Shown: in pieces, positions 46,178 through 55,902 of the stretch
Layout: each line of letters starts with the position of its first letter
Numbering within the stretch: position 1 is the stretch's first letter
Origin: Deinococcus seoulensis
GTDB lineage: Bacteria; Deinococcota; Deinococci; Deinococcales; Deinococcaceae
Length of the DNA: 64,000 nucleotides
Assembly (NCBI RefSeq): GCF_014648115.1
Contig: NZ_BMQM01000001.1
Location: 316,427-380,426 of the forward strand
Direction: 5' to 3'
Program-made: the position numbers and the translations under genes
The notes under the pieces: model-generated
The model's input: only the letters and a program-made list of their open reading frames with translations
Databases searched by the model: none
What the model was told of the DNA's origin: nothing

Positions 46178-47137
46178 TCAGGGCAGGTCGGTGCCCGCCC
46201 ACCACCAGCCGCCCACGTCCAGGCGTCCGGCGCGCGTGGCGGCGCTCAGGGCACCCCGGTTGCGGCCGTGGATGGTGCCGCTCAGGACCTGCGCCGGGTC
46301 GGGCAGGTGGCGGGCGAGCAGGGTGCTCAGGGCCGCGCCGAGGCCGTGCCCGCGTGCGTGTGGGGTCAGCAGGAGCTCCTGCACGACCTGTGCGTTCAGG
46401 CCCAGTTGCGTGTATGCGAGGGTCCCGGCGTACCCGGCCCACTCGCCGTGCCAGTGGATACCGAACATGGTTCCGGCGTCGATGCACTCCTGAAGGTCCT
46501 CGGCGCTGAGCAGGCGGGCCTCGTGCGGGTGGTGGGGGTGGGCGGCGTCCACGGCGTCGTACGCGGCCTGCGCGTCGGCGTAGTGTGCGGTGGTCGTGGT
46601 GGGGATCAGGGTCAGCCCGTCGGGGACCGGGTGGCCGCGCAGGGTGTGGATGGGCGCGGCCAGCACACGCCGGTCGGGTTCGAGGTCCGCCCAGTCGGTC
46701 ATGGGTGCGGCGCTCCAGAAGCGCAGGCGGGGCGGGTGGAACGCGGCGTACACGCGCGCCGCGTCCGCCAGGGCCGGAAGGTCGGCGCGCGTGACGGGGC
46801 GGCTGGTGACGCTGATGTCCACGAAGGGTTTCGTGACGTCCAGTCCCTCGAAGCGGATGCTGAGCATGGCGTGCAGGTCGGCGCTCACCGCCGCCCAGCG
46901 GTTCAGGTAGGCGGGCGCGGCGGGTCCGGCGTTCAGGAATTCGGCCCGCTGCGCGGCGAGGTCGAGGTCGGTGGCGAGTTGCAGGTCGAACTCGTGCTCA
47001 TCGGCCAGGGTGCCGAGGCGGGTGGCCGGGTCGGTCCAGTCGTGCGTGGCCGGGTGCTGCGCGGCGAGGGTGAAGGCGGCCAGTTCGGCGGCCGTGGGCA
47101 GGTCGGTGGTGCCGGGCAGAGGGTCGGTGGTCGTCAC
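46178..47137 (-). CDS. GNAT-family acetyltransferase
   Basis: A 319-residue protein with a divergent first half and a GNAT fold in the second. The acetyl-CoA-binding region is VVQELLLTPHARGHGLGAALSTLLARHL, followed by VLSGTIHGRNRGALSAATRAGRLDVGGWWW. The first half (residues about 90-200, SVTSRPVTRADLPALADAARVYAAFH and onward) also contains a partial GNAT-like pattern, so it may be a double-GNAT protein. Substrate unknown. The GTG at 47137 is preferred over ATG 47158 because TACCGT lies 8 nt before it. Confidence 0.75.
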   Translation of the reverse strand: MTTTDPLPGTTDLPTAAELAAFTLAAQHPATHDWTDPATRLGTLADEHEFDLQLATDLDLAAQRAEFLNAGPAAPAYLNRWAAVSADLHAMLSIRFEGLDVTKPFVDISVTSRPVTRADLPALADAARVYAAFHPPRLRFWSAAPMTDWADLEPDRRVLAAPIHTLRGHPVPDGLTLIPTTTTAHYADAQAAYDAVDAAHPHHPHEARLLSAEDLQECIDAGTMFGIHWHGEWAGYAGTLAYTQLGLNAQVVQELLLTPHARGHGLGAALSTLLARHLPDPAQVLSGTIHGRNRGALSAATRAGRLDVGGWWWAGTDLP

Positions 47138-47145
47138 TGCCGGAC

Positions 47146-47151
47146 ACGGTA
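47146..47151 (-). promoter_or_regulatory. -10 element of a leaderless GNAT gene
   Basis: TACCGT lies 8 nt before the GTG at 47137. Confidence 0.4.
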
Positions 47152-47271
47152 GCGCCATGCAGTTCGGCCGGTTGCCGCACCCGGGGTCCGGGGAGCGGGC
47201 GCCCTGCTATCCTGGCAGGAACCTAACGAGCGTTTGTTCCACCCTCTCCCCCGCCCCCCGGAGGTCCCCCC

Positions 47272-48918
<1,647 letters not shown>

Positions 48919-48920
48919 AG

Positions 48921-48966
48921 CGGACTCCGATTGAACGGGCTGCAAAGGTCATTCAATCGGAGTCCG
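48921..48966. repeat. minimal SNR-like hairpin (core only)
   Basis: A 46-bp element: a perfect 15-bp stem (48921-48935 with 48952-48966) made of the SNR terminal sequence CGGACTCCGATTGAA, with GGGCT remaining in the loop. It fills the gap between two convergent stop codons, where it could act as a bidirectional terminator. Confidence 0.8.
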
Positions 48967-48968
48967 TA

Positions 48969-50777
48969 TCAGTCGGCCAGGGGGAACACCGTGACGCTCT
49001 CCAGGCGGTCGAGGCGGCCCGCGCCGAGCGTGAGGGACCGGCTGTCGGCAGCCCAGGCGATGAAGCTGGGCGGGTCGGCCAGGACGGGCGTGCGGGCGTC
49101 TACCCGGCCGGTCGCGGCGTTCACGAGGTCCACGCGCCAGCCCCGCTCGTCACGGGCAGGCACGGCCAGCAGGGCGCTGTCCGGACTGAACCGGGCGGAA
49201 CTGACGGTCCGGGCGGGCGGGGCGGCGCTGACCGTCGCGTAGGGCACGCGGTTGCCCGGCTGGTACAGGTCGGTGGTGCCGTCCGGGGCGGTGAACGCCA
49301 GGACGCCCCTGCCGCTGATCTGCACGTCGGCGGCGCGGCGGCCGGGCGCCACGGGCAGCGCGAACCGTTTCCCGCTGTCCAGCAGGGCCACGAACCCGTC
49401 GCCACGGGCGGGCAGGACGAACGCGCGGGTGGCGTCGGGCGACAGGGTCACGCGGGCCGCGCCGAGCAGGCCGGGCGCAGCGAGGGTCGCGGTGACCTTC
49501 CCGGTCTTCTGCGAGACGACACTCAGGCGGTCGTCGTTCCAGACGGCGGCCACGTTCCCCCAGTGGTTCACGCTGAGCTGCGTGGCGGTACCGGCCGGAG
49601 CGACCGTGCGGACCTTCCCGCCGTCCAGCTGGCGCAGACTCAGGCCGCCGCTACCGTCGGCGGCGAGCAGCCAGGTGGCGCGGTTCATGGTCTGCACGGC
49701 CCACACCTGCGGCGCGATGACCTGACCGTTCACGCTGAGGGCGCCGCCCAGCAGGGACGCGGCGCGGCCGGTGGCGGGGTCCGTCCCGCCGCCCGTCACG
49801 CGCGCCGGCAAAGAGATGCGCCGCGCGGCGGGCTGGTCGGCCGTGCCGACGCTCAGGCCGCCGGCCGTCACGCTCAGGAGCTGGCCGTCGGCGGTGACCT
49901 GGGTGGGCTGCACGGGACCGCCGGGCACGGTCAGGGTCTTCTCGCGGCGGCCCGTGAGCAGGTCGCGGCGTTGCAGTTCGCCGCTGCCGGGCGCGCCTTC
50001 CAGGGTCAGGACGGTGCCGTCACGCAGCGGAACGCCCGCGACCTGCCCCGCGTCACGCGCGACGACCGTGCTGGGGTAGTTCTCGCGCAGCGCGATCAGT
50101 TGCGTGCCCGCCTGCACGGCGGCGCTGCGGCCGTCCGCGCTGAACCCCACGGTCCCGACGGGGCAGGTGTCGTCGCAGACGTGCCCGGACAGGACGGCGG
50201 CCGTGCGGGCGTCCAGCAGTTGCACGCGGCGGTCACGGCCCACCACGGCGTGCGTACCGTCGGCCGAGGTGGTCAGGAACGTGACGCCCTGGGTGCCCAG
50301 CGGGCGGCGCGTGCCGCTGGGCAGGTCGAGTTGCTCGGTGCCGCGTGCACTGCCGATCAGGACGCTGCGCGGCCCGTTGAAGCCCGCCCCGGCCAGCTGC
50401 GGGACGCTGAGTTGCGTGGTCCGCGCGCCGTCCGCGAGTCGCCACACGCTGACGACCCCCGCGCTGCCTTCTTCCCCACTGCCGCCTGCCTGCGTGGTCG
50501 TGAGGGCCAGCGTGCCGTCCGGGCTGACGCTCAGGCCCGCGCAGTCCGCGCCGGTCGGGACGCTCCGCAGCGCCGCGCCCGCACCGTCCAGGACACTCAG
50601 ACGCGCGCCCAGGCAGACGACCACGCCGCCGCCCGGCAGCAGGCGCGCGCCACTCACGTTCACCGGGCCGGTCAGGAATACACCCTGCGGTGAGGCGAGG
50701 CTCAGCCCGGCGGCCGGCGCGGCCAGCGGGGACAGCAGGACGGACAGCACGGCAACGGCGCGGATGGGGGCGTTCAC
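48969..50777 (-). CDS. secreted beta-propeller-like protein
   Basis: A 602-residue exported protein. The signal peptide is NAPIRAVAVLSVLLSPLAAPAAG. The mature part consists of repeated ~40-residue beta blades with phrases such as LSVSPDGTLALTTTQAG, VGFSADGRSAAVQAGTQLI, LSPDATRAFVLPARGDGFVALLDSG and SARFSPDSALLAVPARDERGW, a WD40/YVTN-like propeller. No enzymatic residues are recognised; it may be a scaffold or binding protein in the envelope. The GTG at 50777 is chosen because TAGACT lies 7 nt before it. Confidence 0.78.
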   Translation of the reverse strand: MNAPIRAVAVLSVLLSPLAAPAAGLSLASPQGVFLTGPVNVSGARLLPGGGVVVCLGARLSVLDGAGAALRSVPTGADCAGLSVSPDGTLALTTTQAGGSGEEGSAGVVSVWRLADGARTTQLSVPQLAGAGFNGPRSVLIGSARGTEQLDLPSGTRRPLGTQGVTFLTTSADGTHAVVGRDRRVQLLDARTAAVLSGHVCDDTCPVGTVGFSADGRSAAVQAGTQLIALRENYPSTVVARDAGQVAGVPLRDGTVLTLEGAPGSGELQRRDLLTGRREKTLTVPGGPVQPTQVTADGQLLSVTAGGLSVGTADQPAARRISLPARVTGGGTDPATGRAASLLGGALSVNGQVIAPQVWAVQTMNRATWLLAADGSGGLSLRQLDGGKVRTVAPAGTATQLSVNHWGNVAAVWNDDRLSVVSQKTGKVTATLAAPGLLGAARVTLSPDATRAFVLPARGDGFVALLDSGKRFALPVAPGRRAADVQISGRGVLAFTAPDGTTDLYQPGNRVPYATVSAAPPARTVSSARFSPDSALLAVPARDERGWRVDLVNAATGRVDARTPVLADPPSFIAWAADSRSLTLGAGRLDRLESVTVFPLAD

Positions 50778-50784
50778 GCCGGGA

Positions 50785-50790
50785 AGTCTA
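50785..50790 (-). promoter_or_regulatory. -10 element of the leaderless propeller gene
   Basis: TAGACT lies 7 nt before the GTG at 50777. Confidence 0.6.
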
Positions 50791-50809
50791 GAGCATGCCT
50801 GCGCACCCT

Positions 50810-50841
50810 GAGCAGCCCCGAACTGGAGCAGCCCCGAACTG
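50810..50841. repeat. tandem 16-bp direct repeat
   Basis: GAGCAGCCCCGAACTG occurs twice head to tail, about 20 bp upstream of the propeller gene -10. It may be a duplicated regulator site or slippage product. Confidence 0.6.
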
Positions 50842-50867
50842 AGCGGCTCCACCCTGAGCAAAGAGGT

Positions 50868-50901
50868 CGGGCGGCCACCTGCGTGTGGCAGGGGCCGCCC
50901 G
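50868..50901 (-). terminator. terminator after glgC
   Basis: A long hairpin: perfect 9-bp outer stem (50868-50876 with 50893-50901) and an inner CCTGC/GCAGG stem, downstream of the glgC stop codon. Confidence 0.65.
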
Positions 50902-50940
50902 GTATCCATGTGCGGGGTGTGTGGTGCGGGCAGGGTCAGG

Positions 50941-52182
50941 TCAGAAAGTGTATCCCTTGGGGACCACGACCACGCCGTTGTCGGTGACGGTGAAGCCGCG
51001 CGCGCGGTCTTCCTCGGGGTCCAGGCCGATCTTCGTGCCGGGCGGAATGATCACGTTCTTGTCCACGATGCACTTGCGCAGGTGCGCGTGGCGGCCCACC
51101 TCGACATCGTCGAACAGGACGCAGCTTTCCACCAGCGAGTACGAGTGGGTGCGCACGCCGCGCGCCAGGATCGAGTCGCGGACCGTGCCGCCGCTGATGA
51201 TCGCGCCCCCGGCCATGATGGTGTTGAATGCCTGACCCTTGCGGCCGTCGCTCTCGTGCACGAACTTGGCAGGCGGCGAGAACTCGCTGCTGGTGCGCAG
51301 CGTCCACTCCGGGTTGTAGATGTCGAATTCCGGGTTGATGCTCACGAGGTCCATGTTCGCCTCGTAGTAGGCGTCCAGGGTGCCCACGTCGCGCCAGTAG
51401 GTGTTCGGGCCGTTCTGGCCGGGAATGGGGTTGCGGTGGAAGTCGTACGCCATGACGTTGTACCCGTCGCTCAGGGCGCGCGGGATGACGTTCCCGCCGA
51501 AGTCGAAGCCGCTCTCGCCGCTGCCCATGTTCGTTTCGAGCAGTTCTTCCAGCGCGCGGCGCGAGAAGATGTAGTTACCCATGCTGGTCAGGCTGGTGCC
51601 GGGCTGGCCGGGAATGCTGGGCGGGTCCTTGGGTTTCTCCAGGAAGTCCGTGACGCGCCAGTTCGGGTCGATGTGCATGATCCCGAACTGGTGCGCCTGC
51701 TCCTGCGGCATGGGGTACGCGGCGATCGTGACGTCCGCGCGGGTCTCGATGTGCCGCTGGAGCATGTGCTCGACGTTCATCTTGTAGATGTGGTCGCCGC
51801 TGAAGATCGCGACGTAATCCGCGTCGTAGTTGTCGATCAGGTGCATGTTCTGGTACACGGCGTCGGCAGTGCCGCGGTACCAGACCGGCCCGAGTTCCTC
51901 GATGCGGTACATCTGCGCGGGCACCAGCGTGATGAAGTAATCGCTGAGGAACGTCCCGAACCGCCAGCCGCGCTGGATGTGCTCCGTAAGGCTCTGCGCC
52001 TTGTACTGCGTGAGGACGTACACGGAGAACACGCCGGAGTTGATGAAGTTGTTGATGGCGAAATCGATGATGCGGTACTTGCTGCCGAAGGGAACGGCGG
52101 GTTTGCTGCGCTTCTGAGTCAGCGGCGCGAGTCGGGAACCCTGCCCGCCCGCGAGAATCATGCCGAGAACACGTGGTTTCAT
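50941..52182 (-). CDS. glgC: glucose-1-phosphate adenylyltransferase
   Basis: A 413-residue ADP-glucose pyrophosphorylase, the committing step of bacterial glycogen synthesis. The nucleotidyltransferase start is [41 protein letters not shown]. Further signatures are [23 protein letters not shown] and FLEKPKDPP, with a left-handed beta-helix C-terminus. A strong GGAGGGGG precedes the ATG. It stands alone, without other glycogen genes in the window. Confidence 0.94.
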   Translation of the reverse strand: MKPRVLGMILAGGQGSRLAPLTQKRSKPAVPFGSKYRIIDFAINNFINSGVFSVYVLTQYKAQSLTEHIQRGWRFGTFLSDYFITLVPAQMYRIEELGPVWYRGTADAVYQNMHLIDNYDADYVAIFSGDHIYKMNVEHMLQRHIETRADVTIAAYPMPQEQAHQFGIMHIDPNWRVTDFLEKPKDPPSIPGQPGTSLTSMGNYIFSRRALEELLETNMGSGESGFDFGGNVIPRALSDGYNVMAYDFHRNPIPGQNGPNTYWRDVGTLDAYYEANMDLVSINPEFDIYNPEWTLRTSSEFSPPAKFVHESDGRKGQAFNTIMAGGAIISGGTVRDSILARGVRTHSYSLVESCVLFDDVEVGRHAHLRKCIVDKNVIIPPGTKIGLDPEEDRARGFTVTDNGVVVVPKGYTF

Positions 52183-52391
52183 GCGATACCCCCTCCAGAG
52201 AACCGGTGGCCAGACAGGTGAACAGGTCGGGCACGCGGAAAGGCGGCGTGCCGGACAACTGGAACGCGCTGGAACCGTGTGCTGTGCCGTTACTGTACCG
52301 CCAAAGCTGCCGGGATCACGCTCACCGTCTGTTCAAGCATGCGCGGCGCACGCGCACGTGAGCTGCGTCCACCTGACCGGCAGGGCACACC

Positions 52392-53291
52392 CTAGTCGGC
52401 CAGGACGCCCCTGAGGTGCCGCGCCGCTTCATCCGGGCTTAATGCAGGGGCGCGCAGTTGCGTGCGCGTGAACGTCAACTGCCTTTTCGCGTACTGCCGG
52501 GTCGCCAGCGTCACCTGCGCGGCCGCCGCTTCCGTGCTCAGGTGACCGCGCGCCACCGCCAGCGCCTCCCGGTACCCGAGGGCCTGCCAGACGGTCGGGC
52601 GCGGCGTGGATTCAGGGTCCACCTGCGCGGCCAGCCACGCCGCCTCCCGCGCCCAGCCCCGACCGAACATCTCCAGCACCCGCGCGTGCATGCGCGCCTC
52701 CAGCTCAGCAGGCGGGCGCGTGAAGGCCGTCACGTCGTACTGAAAGCGCGGCTGGCGCCGACCGAACTCACCAGGGAACCGCCCCGTACTCCGGTGGATT
52801 TCCAGGGCGCGCACCACCCGCCTCGGGTTGCGTTCCAGCCGCGCCGCCTCCGCCGGGTTCAGGGCCTGCACGTCGGCCAGCAGGGCGTCCAGGCCCCGCG
52901 CGGCCAGTTCCTCCTCGACCTGCGCCCGCACGGCCGGATCGCCGGGCGGCGTGAGCGGCAACCCGCGTGTCAGGGCCGCGAGGTAAAAGCCTGTACCGCC
53001 CACCACCAGCGGCGTCCGCCCACGCGCAAGCACCCCCGCGATGGCGTCCTCGGCCAGCGTCACGAACTGCGCCACGTCGAACGACCCGGTCACGTCCACC
53101 ACGTCCAGCAGGTGGTGCGGGGCAACCGCCCGCTCCTGCGGGGACGGTTTCGCCGTGCCGATATCCAACCCCCGGTACACCGTGAACGCATCCGCCGAGA
53201 CGATCTCCAGCGGGAACTCAAGCGCCAGCGCCAGCGCCAACGCGGACTTCCCGGCGGCAGTGGGCGCAGTCAGAACCGGAACGAAAGACAC
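52392..53291 (-). CDS. miaA: tRNA dimethylallyltransferase
   Basis: A 299-residue enzyme that adds a dimethylallyl group to A37 of tRNAs reading UNN codons. The P-loop is VLTAPTAAGKSALALALAL; EIVSADAFTVYRGLDIGTAKP and HHLLDVVDVTGSFDVAQF are family blocks, and GGTGFYLAALTRG and RRVVRALEIHRSTG follow. The second threonine-like position of the usual GPTAxGKS reads APTAAGKS. The GTG at 53291 is selected because TAGCAT lies 7 nt upstream. It is divergent from the Hsp20 gene. Confidence 0.93.
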   Translation of the reverse strand: MSFVPVLTAPTAAGKSALALALALEFPLEIVSADAFTVYRGLDIGTAKPSPQERAVAPHHLLDVVDVTGSFDVAQFVTLAEDAIAGVLARGRTPLVVGGTGFYLAALTRGLPLTPPGDPAVRAQVEEELAARGLDALLADVQALNPAEAARLERNPRRVVRALEIHRSTGRFPGEFGRRQPRFQYDVTAFTRPPAELEARMHARVLEMFGRGWAREAAWLAAQVDPESTPRPTVWQALGYREALAVARGHLSTEAAAAQVTLATRQYAKRQLTFTRTQLRAPALSPDEAARHLRGVLAD

Positions 53292-53298
53292 GACCGGG

Positions 53299-53304
53299 AT
53301 GCTA
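53299..53304 (-). promoter_or_regulatory. -10 element of leaderless miaA
   Basis: TAGCAT lies 7 nt before the GTG at 53291. Confidence 0.6.
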
Positions 53305-53365
53305 CCAGACCCGCCCCACGCGCCGGACCGGAGCAGCCGCACAGACCACCCGCGCGGGCGGATGC

Positions 53366-53371
53366 TACCGT
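53366..53371 (+). promoter_or_regulatory. -10 element of the leaderless Hsp20 gene
   Basis: TACCGT lies 6 nt before the ATG at 53378. Confidence 0.5.
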
Positions 53372-53377
53372 AAGGGC

Positions 53378-53803
53378 ATGAACGAGCCCGTGCTGGCGCG
53401 ACTGCAACACCTCATGACCCTCCGCGAGGAAGTCGAAACCCTCACCGGAACCGGACCCTGGAACCCCAGCGCCGACTGGGCCGACGCCGACACGCACCTG
53501 ATCCTGTACCTCGACGTGCCCGGCGTGAACCCCGACACCCTCGAACTCCTTGAGGAAGACGGCACCGTCACCATCGCCGGACACCGCGACGAAACACACC
53601 GTCTGCTGCGCGGCGAACGCCCCGCCGGACTGTTCCGCCGCACCCTCACCTTCCCCGAAGACGTCCTGCCCCAGACCGGGCAGGCCAGCCTCGCGGGCGG
53701 CGTCCTGTGCGTCCGCTTCGAGAAACGCCACCCCACCATCAACGTGCACTCCAGCGACGCCCCCGACACCGACCACCACACCGACCCACACACCGACGAC
53801 TGA
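53378..53803 (+). CDS. Hsp20/alpha-crystallin family small heat-shock protein
   Basis: A 141-residue small chaperone. The alpha-crystallin domain covers about residues 30-118: HLILYLDVPGVNPDTLELLEEDGTVTIAGHR, then FRRTLTFPEDVLPQTGQASLAGGVLCVRFEK, where the usual A-x-x-x-n-GVL motif is present. The tail is Asp/His/Thr-rich (SSDAPDTDHHTDPHTDD) and lacks a clear I-x-I anchor. It would hold unfolding proteins under stress. It is the last core gene before the integrated element. Confidence 0.87.
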   Translation: MNEPVLARLQHLMTLREEVETLTGTGPWNPSADWADADTHLILYLDVPGVNPDTLELLEEDGTVTIAGHRDETHRLLRGERPAGLFRRTLTFPEDVLPQTGQASLAGGVLCVRFEKRHPTINVHSSDAPDTDHHTDPHTDD

Positions 53804-53834
53804 ACGCCACCCCCACACCCACGCAAAACGAAAG

Positions 53835-53855
53835 AACCCCGCGTGCGGCGGGGTT
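53835..53855. terminator. bidirectional terminator at the island boundary
   Basis: An 8-bp stem AACCCCGC/GCGGGGTT with a 5-nt loop and T-runs on both strands. It ends the Hsp20 transcript and originally the tRNA-Leu transcript. Confidence 0.8.
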
Positions 53856-53864
53856 TTCTGCGGT

Positions 53865-53915
<51 letters not shown>

Positions 53916-53983
53916 CCGGGAGTCTGCCCCCCGTCCCGTTCTGCCCGTGTCCGTATTTGTTGTGCTGGACGTATTTTTCATGT

Positions 53984-54066
53984 GGGGTGGGGTGTGGGGG
54001 TTGGGTTGGGGGTGTGGGTGGTTGCGGTATGCGTTGCGGTACGTCTTGGGGCGGGTGGGGGTTGGG
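53984..54066 (+). other. two G-quadruplex-forming tracts
   Basis: At 53984-54018 seven runs of three to five G are separated by 1-3 nt (T, TGT, TT). A second set of four runs is at 54048-54066. Both meet the usual G3+N1-7 rule on the plus strand. They lie between the attachment site and the first cargo gene. I see no convincing gene in this G/T-rich stretch. Confidence 0.75.
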
Positions 54067-54162
54067 CCGGTGTGGGTGCGGGACGCCCCTGGTGGGGGGC
54101 GTGCGGTCGTGTGAGGCAAGTGAGGCAAGGGGGCGAATGGGGCTTTGATATATCCGGTCTGT

Positions 54163-54837
54163 ATGAAGAAGCACCTCTCTCTGCTGCCACTGGCTGCCCT
54201 GGCGCTCGCCGCCTGTAATCCCACCCCGACTCCCATTGTTGAACCTGTCGATGCCACCACGCTGTCTCTCACGGCGACGGGCAAGGTGGATGGAGATGTG
54301 GTCACGACTGATCAGAAGTTGAAGGCGTACTTCTATGGTCACGAGTTTGAGGTTGGGATGATCAAGGCCGATGACACGGTCTCCATGACCTTGACGCCTG
54401 CCATGTTCGACGCGGCACCCAGGAAGACCTTTACGGACTGGAAGGCCGGTATGACGAACTGCGATACCAGTAAGCTGAATGTCGTTACTGATGCGCATTT
54501 CCTGTCCGTATCCCAGGCTTACCGTGATAGCACGGCGGATGCCGATCATCTGATCCGGCCTGGTGAGGTCGTCAGGAGCGCAGATGGCAGCATCAGTACT
54601 TACAAGATGGTCTCCTTCTACTACGCGAAGAGTAAAGCTGTAGTTACTGGCAATCTTCTCTGCGGCTCAGCGTCCACGAACTTCAACCTGCAGCTCTACC
54701 CCGGCTGGAACAAGGTCGCGATCGAGTACACGTACAACCATGATCTCGATGCAATCGTTGGTACCCGTGAATACAAGAGCGCCGGAGGCATCCAGACCTA
54801 CTCGGGTAAGTGGGTGGCGTTCTTCTCACCGAAGTAA
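54163..54837 (+). CDS. lipoprotein of unknown function (island cargo)
   Basis: A 224-residue lipoprotein: MKKHLSLLPLAALALAAC is a signal peptide with lipobox LAAC and lipidated Cys near residue 18. The mature part is beta-rich (TLSLTATGKVDGDVV; STYKMVSFYYAKSKAVVTGNLLCGS) with two further cysteines (TNCDTS, NLLCGS) that could form a disulfide. No family is recognised. Codon use is noticeably less GC-rich than in the core genes, suggesting recent acquisition. A direct repeat GTGAGGCAA x2 lies upstream near 54110-54128. Confidence 0.78.
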   Translation: MKKHLSLLPLAALALAACNPTPTPIVEPVDATTLSLTATGKVDGDVVTTDQKLKAYFYGHEFEVGMIKADDTVSMTLTPAMFDAAPRKTFTDWKAGMTNCDTSKLNVVTDAHFLSVSQAYRDSTADADHLIRPGEVVRSADGSISTYKMVSFYYAKSKAVVTGNLLCGSASTNFNLQLYPGWNKVAIEYTYNHDLDAIVGTREYKSAGGIQTYSGKWVAFFSPK

Positions 54838-55106
54838 TCCTGCGGTCACTGTCTTGGCTTCCTCTTGCGTGTCGTGAGGGGAGGCCGCTTCGACCCTGCG
54901 CCCGGATTCCTCCTTGCAGGTAACGAAGGGTGCAGGAGATCGGCTTAAAGGCTCACTTCCGCAGGAGGTCCAGTGGTCAGTTGGTTGATGCGTTCGCCTA
55001 CTTGCTGAATGTAGTTTGGCCTGGGCTGATCGTCAGACGCCCAGCGCTTCCGTGGAGCGACCACCACATCCCGCACCTGTCCCTCGACGAATGGAGATTC
55101 ACACCG
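54838..55106. other. intergenic region between two lipoprotein genes
   Basis: I see no RNA gene, strong terminator or frame with a good start here, apart from GGAG upstream of the next ATG. Confidence 0.4.
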
Positions 55107-55646
55107 ATGAAGAAAATCTGGCTCCCCCTTGCGCTGACCCCTGTATGTCTGATTGTTGCCGGATGCGGCGAGAATCTCTTGGACAATGCCCCCGTACCCA
55201 CTCAACTTTACTTTGCCACGACGGCCACCGATCTGGCCGCCTGCGGCACGATTCAGGTCAGTGGGAACGTCACCAACTTCGCCTCCTCGCCTAAGCCTTC
55301 GCAGGAACAGGGGAGCTTTCACGTCGGGCTCAAGGATGGCGGATACGTGCGCACCGCCTGGACCGACGATGAAGTGATGACGGGAGCGGGTACTGCCCCT
55401 GCCAGCCTGGTGATGAAGCGTCCTGGCACGTATGCGTATTCCATCCGCTCACTCTTCCGGTATGACTGGCAGCTCAACCTGCTCTGCACGTCCTCTGGTA
55501 AGACGACCTCGTTCAATCAGAGTGGCACGTTCAAGGAACTGCACCGGGCCGTGGTCGTCCGTCTGACAGCCAACCAGGGCAACGTAGCGGCGAGTTTCAC
55601 TGAATCTCTGGAGAGCTCCACTCCTGCCCAACTGAATCTCCCATGA
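55107..55646 (+). CDS. second lipoprotein of unknown function (island cargo)
   Basis: A 179-residue lipoprotein: MKKIWLPLALTPVCLIVAGC with lipobox VAGC. The mature part is beta-rich with cysteines in LAACGTIQ and NLLCTSSG. The NLLC-S stretch and overall plan resemble the neighbouring lipoprotein, so the two may be distant paralogs (weak evidence). The in-frame region upstream of ATG 55107 is not used because the signal peptide starts here. GC content is below that of core genes. Confidence 0.78.
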   Translation: MKKIWLPLALTPVCLIVAGCGENLLDNAPVPTQLYFATTATDLAACGTIQVSGNVTNFASSPKPSQEQGSFHVGLKDGGYVRTAWTDDEVMTGAGTAPASLVMKRPGTYAYSIRSLFRYDWQLNLLCTSSGKTTSFNQSGTFKELHRAVVVRLTANQGNVAASFTESLESSTPAQLNLP

Positions 55647-55707
55647 TCTGAATTCGCGGAGGTCGGCATCGTGGAGAAGGATCTGACCGCCTGACAGAAA
55701 AGATGAG

Positions 55708-55733
55708 AAAGCGTCCCCACTAAGGGACGCTTT
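55708..55733. terminator. terminator after the second lipoprotein gene
   Basis: A perfect 10-bp stem AAAGCGTCCC/GGGACGCTTT with a 6-nt loop; it can work on both strands. Confidence 0.8.
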
Positions 55734-55854
55734 CCGCTTATGAAGACTGAAGACGCCACACGGGAGGCCTCACGGGTCTACCAAGCTCTCCTGCCTCACC
55801 ACATGCAACCGCTCCCTCGCAGGCTTGGAGTGACTTTCGCAGAAGCTCTGTTGA

Positions 55855-55887
55855 CTGGCCGCACGGCGGTGGGAGTCGTGCGGCCAG
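55855..55887 (-). terminator. terminator after the integrase gene
   Basis: A perfect 11-bp stem (55855-55865 with 55877-55887) located 16 bp beyond the integrase stop codon. Confidence 0.7.
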
Positions 55888-55902
55888 CTGGAAGTGTTTT
55901 GT

